64,000 nucleotides of DNA from Loigolactobacillus bifermentans DSM 20003 (lineage in GTDB: Bacteria > Bacillota > Bacilli > Lactobacillales > Lactobacillaceae). Shown here piece after piece: positions 8,220 through 17,544 of this stretch (within the stretch, counting starts at the first letter, position 1; each line of letters begins with the position of its first letter). Location: contig NZ_AZDA01000117.1 of the NCBI RefSeq assembly GCF_001434575.1, positions 1 to 64,000 of the forward strand, given 5' to 3'. A program made the translations under genes and the position numbers. The notes below the pieces were generated by a model that searched no databases, was not told the DNA's origin, and saw only the letters and a program-made list of their open reading frames with translations.

Positions 8220-9182
8220 TTATTCTTTTGTATCCTCTTGTTCTTTTGTACCAACTAAACAATGAATGCCACGCCGATTAAAATAAGCGGCAATTTCCGC
8301 AACATGTTCCTGAAAGGCCTCACGATCAAGTTCAATCCCTTCCATGCCATATGGAATATTAAGCGACTGATACTTTTCGACACCTAATCGCATAAAACTA
8401 AGTAGTTGCAGGGTTCTAACACGACCATGCAGTTCATTTAAAATAAAATCAGCAGTTGCTTCAATATTGGTTCTATCATCATTAACGTTGGGAATTACTG
8501 GAATTCGTAGAATCAATTCCTGTTTTAGATCCGTTAATCGTTTCAAATTCTCTAGAATAATTTTATTGTCACCGCTGGTATATTGCCGATGAATCATTGG
8601 ATCCATGTGTTTAATATCAGAAATCCAAATATCGGTATACGGGATCAGCGCCTCAACTTTTTTCCAATCTGCATAAAAAGTTGTTTCACAACAGGTTTGA
8701 ATGCCTTCTTTTTGACAGGCCTTAAATAAAGACAACACAAACTCGCTTTGTAGCAACGCCTCACCACCTGAAACTGTTACACCACCACCTGACTGTTCAT
8801 AGTAAGACTTATCTTTACAAATAATTGTCATACACTCTGACACTGACATAGTTTTTCCCCACTGTTTGATAGCATCTGCGGGACATGCTTTTTCGCAATC
8901 GGTGTAATCTACTTGTTTTGAATTATCAATTGCTGTCAATTTATCGCGCTTAAAGTTTAAAATACCTTTAACCGGACAAGCCGGCGTACATAAACCACAT
9001 TTACTCAGTGAAATACACTTTGATTGATAGGCGCCCCATTCAATTGCTGGTGCCCAACTTTCTGGATTACTACACCACTGACATCGTAACGGACAGCCTT
9101 TTAAAAATAGTTCTGTTCTTAATCCTGGTCCATCATGAATTGTGTAGCGCTGAACGTCAAAAACAATTCCTTTATCAGCCAT
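8220..9182 (-). CDS. radical SAM activase of the glycyl radical enzyme
   Basis: A 320-residue activating enzyme. The radical SAM motif CPLRCQWC lies at residues 30-37. A ferredoxin-like insert carries two further cysteine clusters (about residues 56-71, CGLCTPACP, and about 93-98, CEKACP), as in GRE activases larger than PflA. SGGVTVSGGEALLQ is the SAM-binding GGE region. It would install the glycyl radical on the next gene's product. First gene of the operon, 12 bases before the GRE, with a ggggg-type ribosome binding site. Activase is certain; pairing with the neighbour is very likely. Confidence 0.9.
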   Translation of the reverse strand: MADKGIVFDVQRYTIHDGPGLRTELFLKGCPLRCQWCSNPESWAPAIEWGAYQSKCISLSKCGLCTPACPVKGILNFKRDKLTAIDNSKQVDYTDCEKACPADAIKQWGKTMSVSECMTIICKDKSYYEQSGGGVTVSGGEALLQSEFVLSLFKACQKEGIQTCCETTFYADWKKVEALIPYTDIWISDIKHMDPMIHRQYTSGDNKIILENLKRLTDLKQELILRIPVIPNVNDDRTNIEATADFILNELHGRVRTLQLLSFMRLGVEKYQSLNIPYGMEGIELDREAFQEHVAEIAAYFNRRGIHCLVGTKEQEDTKE

Positions 9183-9220
9183 TCTATGCCCCCAATCTGC
9201 CTATCCAAAAGTTAAAAAGC

Positions 9221-9310
9221 TTTTGTATGCTCAAATAATAACAATATCTATTTAATTTAATAATTGGCCACTTGGCTTATTTTGAAATAAGGAATTTTCC
9301 CCAGATTAAA
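9221..9310 (-). promoter_or_regulatory. promoter/operator copy A of the GRE operon
   Basis: Upstream region of the activase. It contains tatgctcaaataataacaa (9226-9244) and a ggaattttcc dyad (about 9291-9300). Both elements recur at the same spacing in copy B, 287 bases further on. No canonical minus 35 box is obvious, which fits activator-dependent transcription, perhaps by the neighbouring LuxR-type protein. The repeat is seen; the function is inferred. Confidence 0.5.
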
Positions 9311-9375
9311 TAAGACAGCTTTACAAAAACATCACAAATATTGGACACATCTATCCTGACATCAGCAAATTAAAC

Positions 9376-9427
9376 AATAAAAAAGACGTTACGCCTAGGT
9401 CTAGTAACACCTAGTCATAACGCCACT
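9376..9427 (-). terminator. terminator behind the LuxR-type gene
   Basis: On the minus strand a 14-bp stem with two mismatches (cgttatgactaggt / acctaggcgtaacg) is followed by tctttttt. It separates the regulator from the GRE operon, so the operon must have its own promoter at copy A. Copy B lies upstream of this hairpin, so a transcript started there would end here after roughly 100 bases. Confidence 0.8.
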
Positions 9428-9507
9428 TGTAGCATAACCTTTATATTCTATGGGTTTCATTAATTTTTCAAATTAAAAATAGTAAGCTAAATCAAATCTT
9501 TTAAAAG

Positions 9508-9600
9508 CGCTTTATGCTCAAATAATAACAAACTAAAAATAAAAATAGCATCGGCCATTCTGTTGATTTTATATCAGGAACATTCCTTATATAAAACCAG
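9508..9600 (-). promoter_or_regulatory. operator-like copy B downstream of the LuxR-type gene
   Basis: An exact 19-base match to copy A at 9513-9531, a common ggcca block, and an aggaacattcct dyad at about 9576-9587. It is placed between the regulator's stop codon and its terminator. See the finding on the duplicated operator. Confidence 0.45.
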
Positions 9601-9612
9601 CCAATTTCAAAA

Positions 9613-10716
9613 TTACTCACGATTATATAATTTATAAAGTTCAAAGCGACTATTGATGCCACATTTACTGTAGATGTTTTGAACGTGCTTTTTGACCGTA
9701 TGATAGCTAATCACCATTTCGGCCGCAATCGCTTTATAAGTTAAACCATTACACATTAAGCGTACTACTTTTTGTTCTGTATTGGTTAACTGCGAATCTG
9801 CCGCCTTAGTACTCACGGTATCCGACTTACGTTCCTTAGCCACTGTAATCCAATGATAGCGATCCACAATACCATTGGAATACGTTTGATCATACGAATA
9901 AATTTTAAACTCATAATTTTTAATGATCCGCGTTCGAACACCGTCTTTTATATCATGTTCATCTTCACTTCCTAAAAGAAATGGTAACCAACTACACGGC
10001 GTTGTACTACTAATTTGTTCAGCAATCGTTGCGCCTAAAATACCTTTCAAACATTCAATCGCTTCCTGGTTATAGCTCATAACATGCATAAAATCATCGG
10101 TGATCAAATATGCTTTTTCACCAGAAGCAATAATCTTATTCTGAATATTTTGAACAATTTTTGCTTGCTCATATTTTTTAAAGTTCTTATAGGAGTTCGC
10201 TAAATAAACATATACTTCTTTGATCTTAGCCATTTCAGCCTCTGTAAAATCACCTTGATCCAGTGTTTTAAAAAGAACAACTTGAATATAAGCGTTAATA
10301 CCAAAAGCCAGTGTAACACTATAATGTGTTTTAAAATTCTCCTCAATAAACTCAACGTAGGCTGAATGCTCATAGTCATTTTCTGGAATGATTTTAGTTG
10401 ACTGATAAAGTCGTGGTTCAGTATTAAAATAAGTTAATTCATCTCGTACCGCATCTTGAAAAACAGTTTGCCGAATCACATCATGCGGCAACAATTGACG
10501 ATAAGGATGCTGATCGCAATCTCCTAAAATACCACGCCAATAGGTCCAAGATAAAAACTGTCCCTGCGTATCATAATAAGAAATCAAAACTTTTTTCCAG
10601 CCAAACGTTTTATCTAAATAATCCAGTAGAACTGTACTAAAAAACTCACGTGCTGAAATTTGATATTCGGATAGCTCAGAAAACAGATTTGCTTGGCTTG
10701 AGTCTTCCTTTTTCAT
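9613..10716 (-). CDS. LuxR-type transcriptional regulator
   Basis: The C-terminal 60 residues are a typical LuxR/GerE helix-turn-helix (LTNTEQKVVRLMCNGLTYKA, then TVKKHVQNIYSKCGI). The N-terminal 290 residues form an unrecognised sensor part, possibly GAF- or PAS-like. The open frame runs further upstream, but the start at 10716 (MKKEDSSQ) has a perfect gggaggaaataaa ribosome binding site, giving 367 residues. Position between the GRE operon and the NCS1 permease suggests it senses the substrate and activates one or both. An extended minus 10 (tgtgatact) lies just upstream. Confidence 0.8.
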   Translation of the reverse strand: MKKEDSSQANLFSELSEYQISAREFFSTVLLDYLDKTFGWKKVLISYYDTQGQFLSWTYWRGILGDCDQHPYRQLLPHDVIRQTVFQDAVRDELTYFNTEPRLYQSTKIIPENDYEHSAYVEFIEENFKTHYSVTLAFGINAYIQVVLFKTLDQGDFTEAEMAKIKEVYVYLANSYKNFKKYEQAKIVQNIQNKIIASGEKAYLITDDFMHVMSYNQEAIECLKGILGATIAEQISSTTPCSWLPFLLGSEDEHDIKDGVRTRIIKNYEFKIYSYDQTYSNGIVDRYHWITVAKERKSDTVSTKAADSQLTNTEQKVVRLMCNGLTYKAIAAEMVISYHTVKKHVQNIYSKCGINSRFELYKLYNRE

Positions 10717-11097
10717 TTTATTTCCTCCCGCTGATACAGTATCACAAACAATTAAACGCTTATTCGCAACCACTCCGCGTATAAATCCGGTTTCATTACA
10801 TCTAGTATACAATTCATTGTCTTTAAATAGCATCAGATTCAGGACAAAAAATGAAAAATTATATTTATTTTCATTCAAATACAAAAACCACGATTGCTGA
10901 ATTAAACTTATTTTCATAAGTGTCCTCCCGTAATAGACTAATTTTATTAGTATCATTACCGTTATCTTATATTTGTATAACGAAATAAAGATATACCAAT
11001 TGACTTTATGATCTGATACGGCTAAATTTATATGTATAGAGATTCACAATATTGAACTGTCGTTTAACAACATTTGCTGTTTTTAGGGGGTTTTATT

Positions 11098-12372
11098 ATG
11101 GATACGGTAACACATGATTGGTCACGTCAAAACTACATTAAGTTATGGTTAAATGTCTCAATGTGTGTACCAACTTTTCTGGTGGTTGAAACATTAGCCG
11201 GTTATCATTGGAATTTATTAACTATTTTGCTAGTCGTTTTAGCTGGATCGGCTATTATGGGGGCCTTGTGTGGCGTGATGGGTGTCTTAGGGAGACGCTC
11301 ACAAAAAAACTTTGTCACATTAATAGGCAACGTCTTTGGTACACGCTATAGTAAAGTATTTTACGTGCTACGCGGTCTTGATTGTGCCGGCTGGTATGGC
11401 ATTAATATCGCTGCTGCAACACAACTCATTATCAATTTATTAGCCCTTACCACCGGCACTAAAATTGGGATGCTACCTTATTTATCCATATTTATCATCT
11501 TACTTATTGCAAATGCGATTATCGCACAAAGCTCCGGTAGCCTACAAAAACTATTATCAATTACACTCATTGTAATGGCAGTAGGCATTATATTAGTTCT
11601 CATTAATATGGGGAGCCGTACCATTTCTGATGCCAACTTTTTAGCAAATGGTCCGCTTCTCAAAACACGAGACATTATTGGTAGTATTTGTGTCGTAGCT
11701 GCTTACTGGAATGGCTTTGCACTAAACATGTTTGACTTCGGCCGTAACGCTGAAACTGATCGAGACGCCTTCTTAGGAAACTTTATCGGTATTATTTGTG
11801 GCATGTTTGCCATGGCTGTTATCGCTGCAATCTTTGCAATTCAGTCCTTTATCGCAACTGGCGCTTATAATTGGAACCTAAGCCATTCTTTATTACATCT
11901 TTCAGCTTCTTTACCAGCACATATTTTTGTTGTCATTATCTTCCTAATGTTTATGATTGCTACTAATTCAGTTGCTAATTACTATCCCGCCATTCAATGT
12001 ATTCAGGCTATTGGTAGCTCCAAACATATCAAACTGAATGCAGCTATCTTTCTTCTGGTCAGTAGTGCTATTACACCTTTCTTTCTTAGTTCATCAACAA
12101 GTGAGTTAGCTTATTATTGGATCAACCTTTGCGGTACTGTCTTAGCACCACTACTTGCTGTACTAGTTTGTTACCTGCTCTTAAATAAGAGCCATACTGT
12201 CAGTATTACGCAATATCGTTGGGCGTACCTGATCTGGACCGGATTATACATTGGTGCCGAACTCGTAACTCGTTCCATCTTAAGCTACCTTTGGATTGTT
12301 TCGATTGCTGGTATCTTTGTGACAGTCTACTTATTACATAAGGTTCAATCAAAACAGGCACTAGCAAACTAA
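11098..12372 (+). CDS. NCS1-type permease (cytosine/purine permease-like)
   Basis: About 424 residues and about 12 transmembrane segments with NCS1 (CodB-like) layout: an N-terminal tryptophan-containing stretch, LRGLDCAGWYGIN, AAYWNGFALNMFDFGR, and C-terminal paired helices. The start at 11098 is preferred over an upstream ATG because aggggg precedes it. Typical cargo is cytosine, purines, allantoin, hydantoin or thiamine-related bases. It is transcribed divergently from the LuxR-type gene, so it may import the substrate of that regulon or an unrelated base. Substrate unknown. Confidence 0.7.
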   Translation: MDTVTHDWSRQNYIKLWLNVSMCVPTFLVVETLAGYHWNLLTILLVVLAGSAIMGALCGVMGVLGRRSQKNFVTLIGNVFGTRYSKVFYVLRGLDCAGWYGINIAAATQLIINLLALTTGTKIGMLPYLSIFIILLIANAIIAQSSGSLQKLLSITLIVMAVGIILVLINMGSRTISDANFLANGPLLKTRDIIGSICVVAAYWNGFALNMFDFGRNAETDRDAFLGNFIGIICGMFAMAVIAAIFAIQSFIATGAYNWNLSHSLLHLSASLPAHIFVVIIFLMFMIATNSVANYYPAIQCIQAIGSSKHIKLNAAIFLLVSSAITPFFLSSSTSELAYYWINLCGTVLAPLLAVLVCYLLLNKSHTVSITQYRWAYLIWTGLYIGAELVTRSILSYLWIVSIAGIFVTVYLLHKVQSKQALAN

Positions 12373-12383
12373 TTATTACTTCA

Positions 12384-12420
12384 CAAAAAAGCTCACTTCT
12401 TCAACTGAAGTGGGCTTTTG
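12384..12420. terminator. bidirectional intrinsic terminator
   Basis: The stem aagctcacttc / gaagtgggctt (12389-12399 with 12407-12417) has A residues before it and T residues after it. It serves the NCS1 permease on plus and the transketolase operon on minus. Confidence 0.85.
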
Positions 12421-12445
12421 TAACCAGCATAAACGTTTGAATCAC

Positions 12446-14440
12446 TTATAACGCCTTAAACTTCGCGACAACATTTTCCACAGTAAATCCAAATTTTTGC
12501 AAATTGGTGTCACCAGGTGCTGACGCACCAAAACGATCAATTCCTAAACTAGCACCTTGGTTCCCGACATATTGAGCCCAACCAAAAGTTGCACCGGCCT
12601 CAATACTCAGTCGCTTAGTCACGCCAGCCGGCAAGACGCTTTCCTGATAGACAGCATCTTGTGCCGCAAAGCGATCAAAGCTTGGCAACGAGACAACACT
12701 AACAGCCTGACCTTCAGCGGCCAATTGGGCTTGTGCTGCTAACGCCAAGTTAACTTCGGACCCAATAGCAATCAGCAAACCATCTGGCGTTTCTTGATTG
12801 GCCGCTTTCACAACATAACCGCCACGAATAACACCTGCTAAAGTCGTACTTGCTGAATTTGGCAAGGTGGCCAACCCTTGTCGACTTAAAACTAAGACTG
12901 TCGGTCGATCTGTGGTGGTTAAGGCCGTAGCCCAAGCCGCTGAAGTTTCATTCCCATCGGCTGGCCGGATAACTTGTACATTAGGCATGCAACGAAGGCT
13001 GGCCAATTGTTCGATTGGTTCATGAGTTGGGCCATCTTCTCCAACGGCAATCGAATCATGGGTCAGCACATAGATCACAGGTTGATGTTGCAATGCTGAA
13101 ACTCGAATGGCTGCCCGCAAATAATCAGTAAACACAAAGAATGTTCCACCGAAAACGCGTGTACCACCATGCAACGAGATACCATTCATGGCTGTGGCCA
13201 TTCCAAATTCACGAACACCAAACCAGATATTACGGCCAGCATAATTATCCGCTTCAAAAGCGGCTTCATCAGCAATTGTTGTCTTGTTAGAACCCGATAA
13301 ATCAGCTGAGCCACCCCAGAAGTTAGGTAAAACTTTTGCTAACGCATTAATGGCCTTACCACTTGCTGCACGTGACGCTAACTTATCATCGGCCATATAA
13401 GTCGGAAGTGATTCAGCCAAGTTAGCTGGTAAAGTTTGTTTGAAGCCAGCTTCAAATTGCTCGGCTAATACTGGGTATGCTGCTGCATACTTTGTAAATA
13501 AGGTATGCCATTGATTCTCTGCGTCGGCACCTTTCATTTGAATAGTCGTTTTAAAACGGGCTGCCACGGTTTCAGGCACCGTAAAATCTGGATAGTTCCA
13601 ACCATAAGCCTTTTTTGCTGCAGCAACACCGTCTTCCCCTAAAGGACTCCCATGAACATCATGAGTACCTTGTTTGGGTGCGCCAAAACCAATCACCGTT
13701 TTGATTTCAATAATTGTTGGCTTACCTGTTTCAGCTTTAGCCGCGCCAATTGCCGCATCAATAGCCGCTAGGTCAGTGCCATCGGCCACCGTCAAATGTT
13801 GCCAACCATAAGCTTCAAATCGTTGACCGACATTTTCAGTAAAAGCCGCTGCTGTTGGTCCGTCTAAGGAAATATGATTGGAATCATATAAAGCAATTAG
13901 TTTGCCTAACTGCAAATGGCCGGCGAGTGATGCCGCTTCATGAGAAATACCTTCCATTAAGTCGCCATCCCCGACTAAGGTGTACGTATAATGATCCATA
14001 ATGGGATAACCAGGCTGATTGTATTGAGCACCTAAATGCGCTTCAGCCATAGCCATGCCAACCGCCATCCCCAGGCCTTGACCTAAAGGCCCAGTGGTTG
14101 CTTCAACACCATCAGTTAAATCATATTCTGGGTGACCTGGGGTCTGACTTCCCCATTGTCGAAATTGTTTGAGATCGGCAATAGACACTTGATAACCCGA
14201 CAAGTGTAACAAACTATATAACAAGGCTGATCCATGACCTGGCGAGAGGACAAAACGATCCCGATTAGGCCATTTTAATGAAGTTGCCGGATTGACCTTT
14301 AAATGCCGCGTCCATAAAACATATGCCATTGGTGCTGCACCTAAAGGTAACCCCGGATGGCCCGAATTAGCTTTTTGAATCATATCCATACTTAATGTTC
14401 GCAATGTATTAACACCTAATTGATCTGTTTCATCAAACAT
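12446..14440 (-). CDS. tkt: transketolase
   Basis: A 664-residue transketolase of full length. The thiamine diphosphate motif is [13 protein letters not shown] (about residues 154-166). HGSPLGEDG and the pyrimidine domain [13 protein letters not shown] follow. It moves two-carbon units between ketose and aldose phosphates. As the last gene of a mannitol-type PTS operon it would connect incoming fructose- or pentulose-phosphate to the pentose phosphate pool used by phosphoketolase. A hairpin lies between it and the EIICB gene, so expression may be lower than that of the upstream genes. Confidence 0.95.
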   Translation of the reverse strand: MFDETDQLGVNTLRTLSMDMIQKANSGHPGLPLGAAPMAYVLWTRHLKVNPATSLKWPNRDRFVLSPGHGSALLYSLLHLSGYQVSIADLKQFRQWGSQTPGHPEYDLTDGVEATTGPLGQGLGMAVGMAMAEAHLGAQYNQPGYPIMDHYTYTLVGDGDLMEGISHEAASLAGHLQLGKLIALYDSNHISLDGPTAAAFTENVGQRFEAYGWQHLTVADGTDLAAIDAAIGAAKAETGKPTIIEIKTVIGFGAPKQGTHDVHGSPLGEDGVAAAKKAYGWNYPDFTVPETVAARFKTTIQMKGADAENQWHTLFTKYAAAYPVLAEQFEAGFKQTLPANLAESLPTYMADDKLASRAASGKAINALAKVLPNFWGGSADLSGSNKTTIADEAAFEADNYAGRNIWFGVREFGMATAMNGISLHGGTRVFGGTFFVFTDYLRAAIRVSALQHQPVIYVLTHDSIAVGEDGPTHEPIEQLASLRCMPNVQVIRPADGNETSAAWATALTTTDRPTVLVLSRQGLATLPNSASTTLAGVIRGGYVVKAANQETPDGLLIAIGSEVNLALAAQAQLAAEGQAVSVVSLPSFDRFAAQDAVYQESVLPAGVTKRLSIEAGATFGWAQYVGNQGASLGIDRFGASAPGDTNLQKFGFTVENVVAKFKAL

Positions 14441-14465
14441 CTATTGTCACTCCTTCTATACTAAA

Positions 14466-14503
14466 AAGTCGAACAAACAGTTTATTAACTGCTCGTTCGG
14501 CCA
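14466..14503 (-). terminator. intercistronic hairpin / weak terminator
   Basis: The imperfect inverted repeat cgaac..acagtt / aactg..gttcg (14470-14499) is followed on the minus strand by actttttag. It is placed between EIICB and transketolase, and probably attenuates or protects the operon message. Confidence 0.5.
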
Positions 14504-14508
14504 AATCG

Positions 14509-15918
14509 TTATTCGTGATGCTCGACGACTTCCTGAGCTAATTCATCAATAACCGGATCCTGTAAATAATTCGTCAGCGTTACAATGCGCATTCCTGGAC
14601 GTGCTTTTTTCATTCGCTCTTCTAAATCTTTGTGTACCACTACAATTTCACTATCGTCTGGCACATCTTCGATTCGATAATTCTTAATTTCAACGTCTTC
14701 AACACCAAGTTTTTTCAATTTGCGTTTAAACGTCGTCGCCCCTAAGGCACTACTTCCCATCCCAGCATCACAAGCAAAGGAGATTTTCTGATAAGGTTCT
14801 GTTTGTGTCACTGTCTTTTTTCCAGCATCATGCATCGCATTTGAAGTCGCAACTGAGGTTTCAAAAGCATCATCACCATCTGATTTATCAGCCTTTAAAA
14901 TAACCGCTGCCACCAAGAATGTCACGACTGTTGCCACAATGACATCAGCAATCATCCCTAGGAAATGGCCTTTAGGCGTTAACGCTAAGTAAGCCAAAAT
15001 CGAGCCTGGACTTGGACCTGCAACTAAACCAGCACCTAAAACTTGGGCGGTTAAGATCCCAGAAGCGGCACCGGCCATCATCGCAATAATTAAAAGCGGT
15101 TTCATTAAAACGTATGGGAAATACATTTCATGGATACCACCTAAGAAATGAATAATCGCTGCACCAGGTGCTGTTCGTTTAGCGGCACCTTTGCCAAAAA
15201 CAGTATAGGCCATCAATAAGCCTAAACCAGGGCCTGGGTTAGAAGCTAGCATAAAGTAAATTGATTTACCGGCTTTTAGCGTTTGTTGCATTCCTAATGG
15301 ATAGTAAACCCCTTGATCAATAACATTATTTAAAAATAGCACTTTTGCAGGCTCATTAATAATAGCAGCTAAAGGTAACATCCCTGTTGAAACCAATGAT
15401 TGAATTGCAATGGTCAGAATATGGTTAAGATATTCAATCGTTGGTCCAATCAATGAATAAGAGGCAAGCATTAAGATAAAGCCAACAATCCCAATTGAAA
15501 AATTATTGACGATCATTTCAAACCCGGCCGGAATTTTATCCTCCAAAAACTTATCTACCTTTTTCATGATCCAGCCGCCTAAAGGTCCAACTAGCATGGC
15601 ACCTAAAAACATTGGTATTTTTGCCCCAATAATCAATCCCATCGTTCCGATACTACCAAGGACTGCGCCACGCCGACCACCAACCATTTTACCGCCTTCA
15701 TAGGCCAGCAATAGTGGCAACAAATATGTGACTGTAGGGGATACTAACTTGTTAAAATCAGCATTGGGAAACCAACCATTTGGAATAAATAGTGCGGTTA
15801 CGATCCCCCATGCAATAAAAGCCCCAATATTAGGCAACACCATATTGGTTAAAAAACCACCAAAGGCCTGCACTTTTGCGCGTGTAGAAACTGTTTTTTC
15901 TTTTGTTTGTGTTGTCAT
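14509..15918 (-). CDS. mtlA: PTS mannitol-type EIICB component
   Basis: 469 residues. The N-terminal EIIC membrane domain (about 1-345) has the mannitol signature GGIHEMYFPYVLMKP. The C-terminal EIIB domain (about 375-469) has phosphorylatable cysteine in FACDAGMGSSALGA. EIIA is a separate gene just upstream, as in other Firmicutes. It takes up a hexitol or pentitol with phosphorylation. The transported substrate may be mannitol or a pentitol, given the pentose-phosphate genes in the operon. Confidence 0.88.
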   Translation of the reverse strand: MTTQTKEKTVSTRAKVQAFGGFLTNMVLPNIGAFIAWGIVTALFIPNGWFPNADFNKLVSPTVTYLLPLLLAYEGGKMVGGRRGAVLGSIGTMGLIIGAKIPMFLGAMLVGPLGGWIMKKVDKFLEDKIPAGFEMIVNNFSIGIVGFILMLASYSLIGPTIEYLNHILTIAIQSLVSTGMLPLAAIINEPAKVLFLNNVIDQGVYYPLGMQQTLKAGKSIYFMLASNPGPGLGLLMAYTVFGKGAAKRTAPGAAIIHFLGGIHEMYFPYVLMKPLLIIAMMAGAASGILTAQVLGAGLVAGPSPGSILAYLALTPKGHFLGMIADVIVATVVTFLVAAVILKADKSDGDDAFETSVATSNAMHDAGKKTVTQTEPYQKISFACDAGMGSSALGATTFKRKLKKLGVEDVEIKNYRIEDVPDDSEIVVVHKDLEERMKKARPGMRIVTLTNYLQDPVIDELAQEVVEHHE

Positions 15919-15924
15919 TGGTTA

Positions 15925-16362
15925 TCACACCTCGCTTTCAAATACTTTCAAAACAGCTGCTTCTGAATCAGCCGATTGTAATGCTTGCACCTTTTCTGGT
16001 TCACTAAGTGCTTCACCAAGCTCCGCCAATAAATCTAGATGCCCATCATTTGATTGGGCGGCTAATGCAATAAATAGCGTTACTGGCGCTTGTTTTGGAA
16101 ATAATACGGGTTGCTTTAACTGCAAGAAACTAAGGCCAGTCGCTAAAGCGCCGTATTCAGGTCGAGCATGCGGCATCGCAACTTCTGGCAAAATAATAAT
16201 GTAATTTCCGTTTTGCTCAACGTTTTGAATAATCGCATCAACATAATTTGGCGTTACAATCTTTTTTTCAACTAAGGGTGTTGTGGCTATGCGAATTCCG
16301 TCCTGCCACGAATTAACCTGGTCTCGGAATTGAATGTTACCTTTCAGATAGTCTTGAAGCAC
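15925..16362 (-). CDS. PTS EIIA component
   Basis: 145 residues, an EIIA of the fructose/mannitol/ascorbate fold (PTS_EIIA_2). The active-site histidine is in VAMPHARPEYGA (about residue 66). The surrounding sequence is closer to ascorbate- or galactitol-type EIIA (UlaC-like) than to the usual MtlF. It lies 6 bases before the EIICB gene and 1 base after the dehydrogenase, so it is surely co-translated. It relays phosphate from HPr to EIIB. Confidence 0.82.
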   Translation of the reverse strand: MLQDYLKGNIQFRDQVNSWQDGIRIATTPLVEKKIVTPNYVDAIIQNVEQNGNYIIILPEVAMPHARPEYGALATGLSFLQLKQPVLFPKQAPVTLFIALAAQSNDGHLDLLAELGEALSEPEKVQALQSADSEAAVLKVFESEV

Positions 16363-16363
16363 C

Positions 16364-17536
16364 TTAATCCCCTACTTTCATAGCTTGTTCTGGGTGTTCT
16401 TGAAATAATGTGTAACGGTCGACTACAGCCTGGGTCAATTCGTCATCAAATTCTGAAATTTTTTGAACCGTGGCGGTGATTCCCTGTGCTTTAATTTGCG
16501 TTTGTAAGGCAACAGCTTCTGTATCTTCTGAATTGTTGAAACAATAACCAGCCGCTAACGCACATTGGCCAGCCACATGTGGTAATCCTAAGTTGGATAA
16601 GGCCTGAACTGGCCCTGCTAACCGATCATGAGCACTTAATTTTCGAATCGGATCCCGGCCTACTCGACGGACATCATCTGCCAAGCGCGGATTTTGTTGC
16701 CGTTTAGCCGTTTTCTCAATAAACTGGGTTAATTCTTGATCGGATAACCCATAATGTTGTCTAAAATACTGTTTATTTTCAGCCATAAATTGACTCACAA
16801 TTTGATGGATCTTCTCGTCCTGAATAGCCTCTTGAACGGTACTGTAGCCGGCTAAAGCGCCTAAATACGCATAAGCGGCGTGTGATGCATTGACTAAATA
16901 CAATTTCCGTTCAATATAAGGTGTTAAATCATCCACCAGTCTGACACCATTTAAATTAAAGGACGTTGCCGGATCCATTTGATCTTCAGCAATAACCCAT
17001 TCATAATAAGGCTCTACCAAAGCAATCTGCCGCTCATGATCCGTTAATGACAATGATTGCCGATCAATCGCTGTGTTAACAAAATAACAATACTGATCCA
17101 ATAAAGCCTGTTCTGCCGTCGTTGCTAACGCATAAACCGCCTGTTTTAAAAGTGAGCTGGCATTGACAATATTTTCATTTGCCAAAATGTTGACCGATTT
17201 TTTCAACTGGCACCGTTGCAGTAACCCTGTTTTCAATACTGGCGCAATCCGACCCAGATTCTTGGCCCCTACAGAAGTACTGATCAAAGTAGCGGCCACG
17301 ATTTGAGCAATGATTTGATCCTGTTCAGTCAAACTATTAAAAGCCTGGACGCGATCAACCGTTAACCGCGTATGATCAGTGTCTAATAATTCAATTTGAT
17401 AACTGTGGTCGGTATTTAATTGTTGAATAATTGCCGTATTGGTATCAACGTAATTTAATTGAAAGCCATTTTCGTGTAAAACATAACCGATGAACCCACG
17501 ACCAATATTCCCCGCACCGAAATGAACTGCTTGCAT
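16364..17536 (-). CDS. mtlD: mannitol-1-phosphate 5-dehydrogenase family
   Basis: 390 residues, a polyol-specific long-chain dehydrogenase. The Rossmann start HFGAGNIGRGFIG is at residues 5-17, and the catalytic-domain lysine region NASHAAYAYLGALAG at about 216-230. It oxidises a polyol phosphate to ketose phosphate with NAD+. Mannitol-1-phosphate to fructose-6-phosphate is the family standard, but a pentitol phosphate such as arabitol phosphate is conceivable here. Ribosome binding site aggtgaaaat precedes the ATG. Confidence 0.88.
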   Translation of the reverse strand: MQAVHFGAGNIGRGFIGYVLHENGFQLNYVDTNTAIIQQLNTDHSYQIELLDTDHTRLTVDRVQAFNSLTEQDQIIAQIVAATLISTSVGAKNLGRIAPVLKTGLLQRCQLKKSVNILANENIVNASSLLKQAVYALATTAEQALLDQYCYFVNTAIDRQSLSLTDHERQIALVEPYYEWVIAEDQMDPATSFNLNGVRLVDDLTPYIERKLYLVNASHAAYAYLGALAGYSTVQEAIQDEKIHQIVSQFMAENKQYFRQHYGLSDQELTQFIEKTAKRQQNPRLADDVRRVGRDPIRKLSAHDRLAGPVQALSNLGLPHVAGQCALAAGYCFNNSEDTEAVALQTQIKAQGITATVQKISEFDDELTQAVVDRYTLFQEHPEQAMKVGD

Positions 17537-17544
17537 ATTTTCAC

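Noticed and set aside
5727-9182. Choline trimethylamine-lyase (CutC/CutD)
   Set aside because: No microcompartment shell genes and no choline transporter nearby; an anion permease and TauE/SafE exporter fit a charged sulfur substrate better. Not fully excluded.
10717-10956. N-terminal 80-residue extension of the LuxR-type regulator
   Set aside because: The extension is not domain-like, and a perfect gggaggaaataaa site precedes the internal ATG at 10716.
15728-16204. 158-residue plus-strand frame over the PTS genes
   Set aside because: Antisense shadow across the EIIA/EIICB junction.
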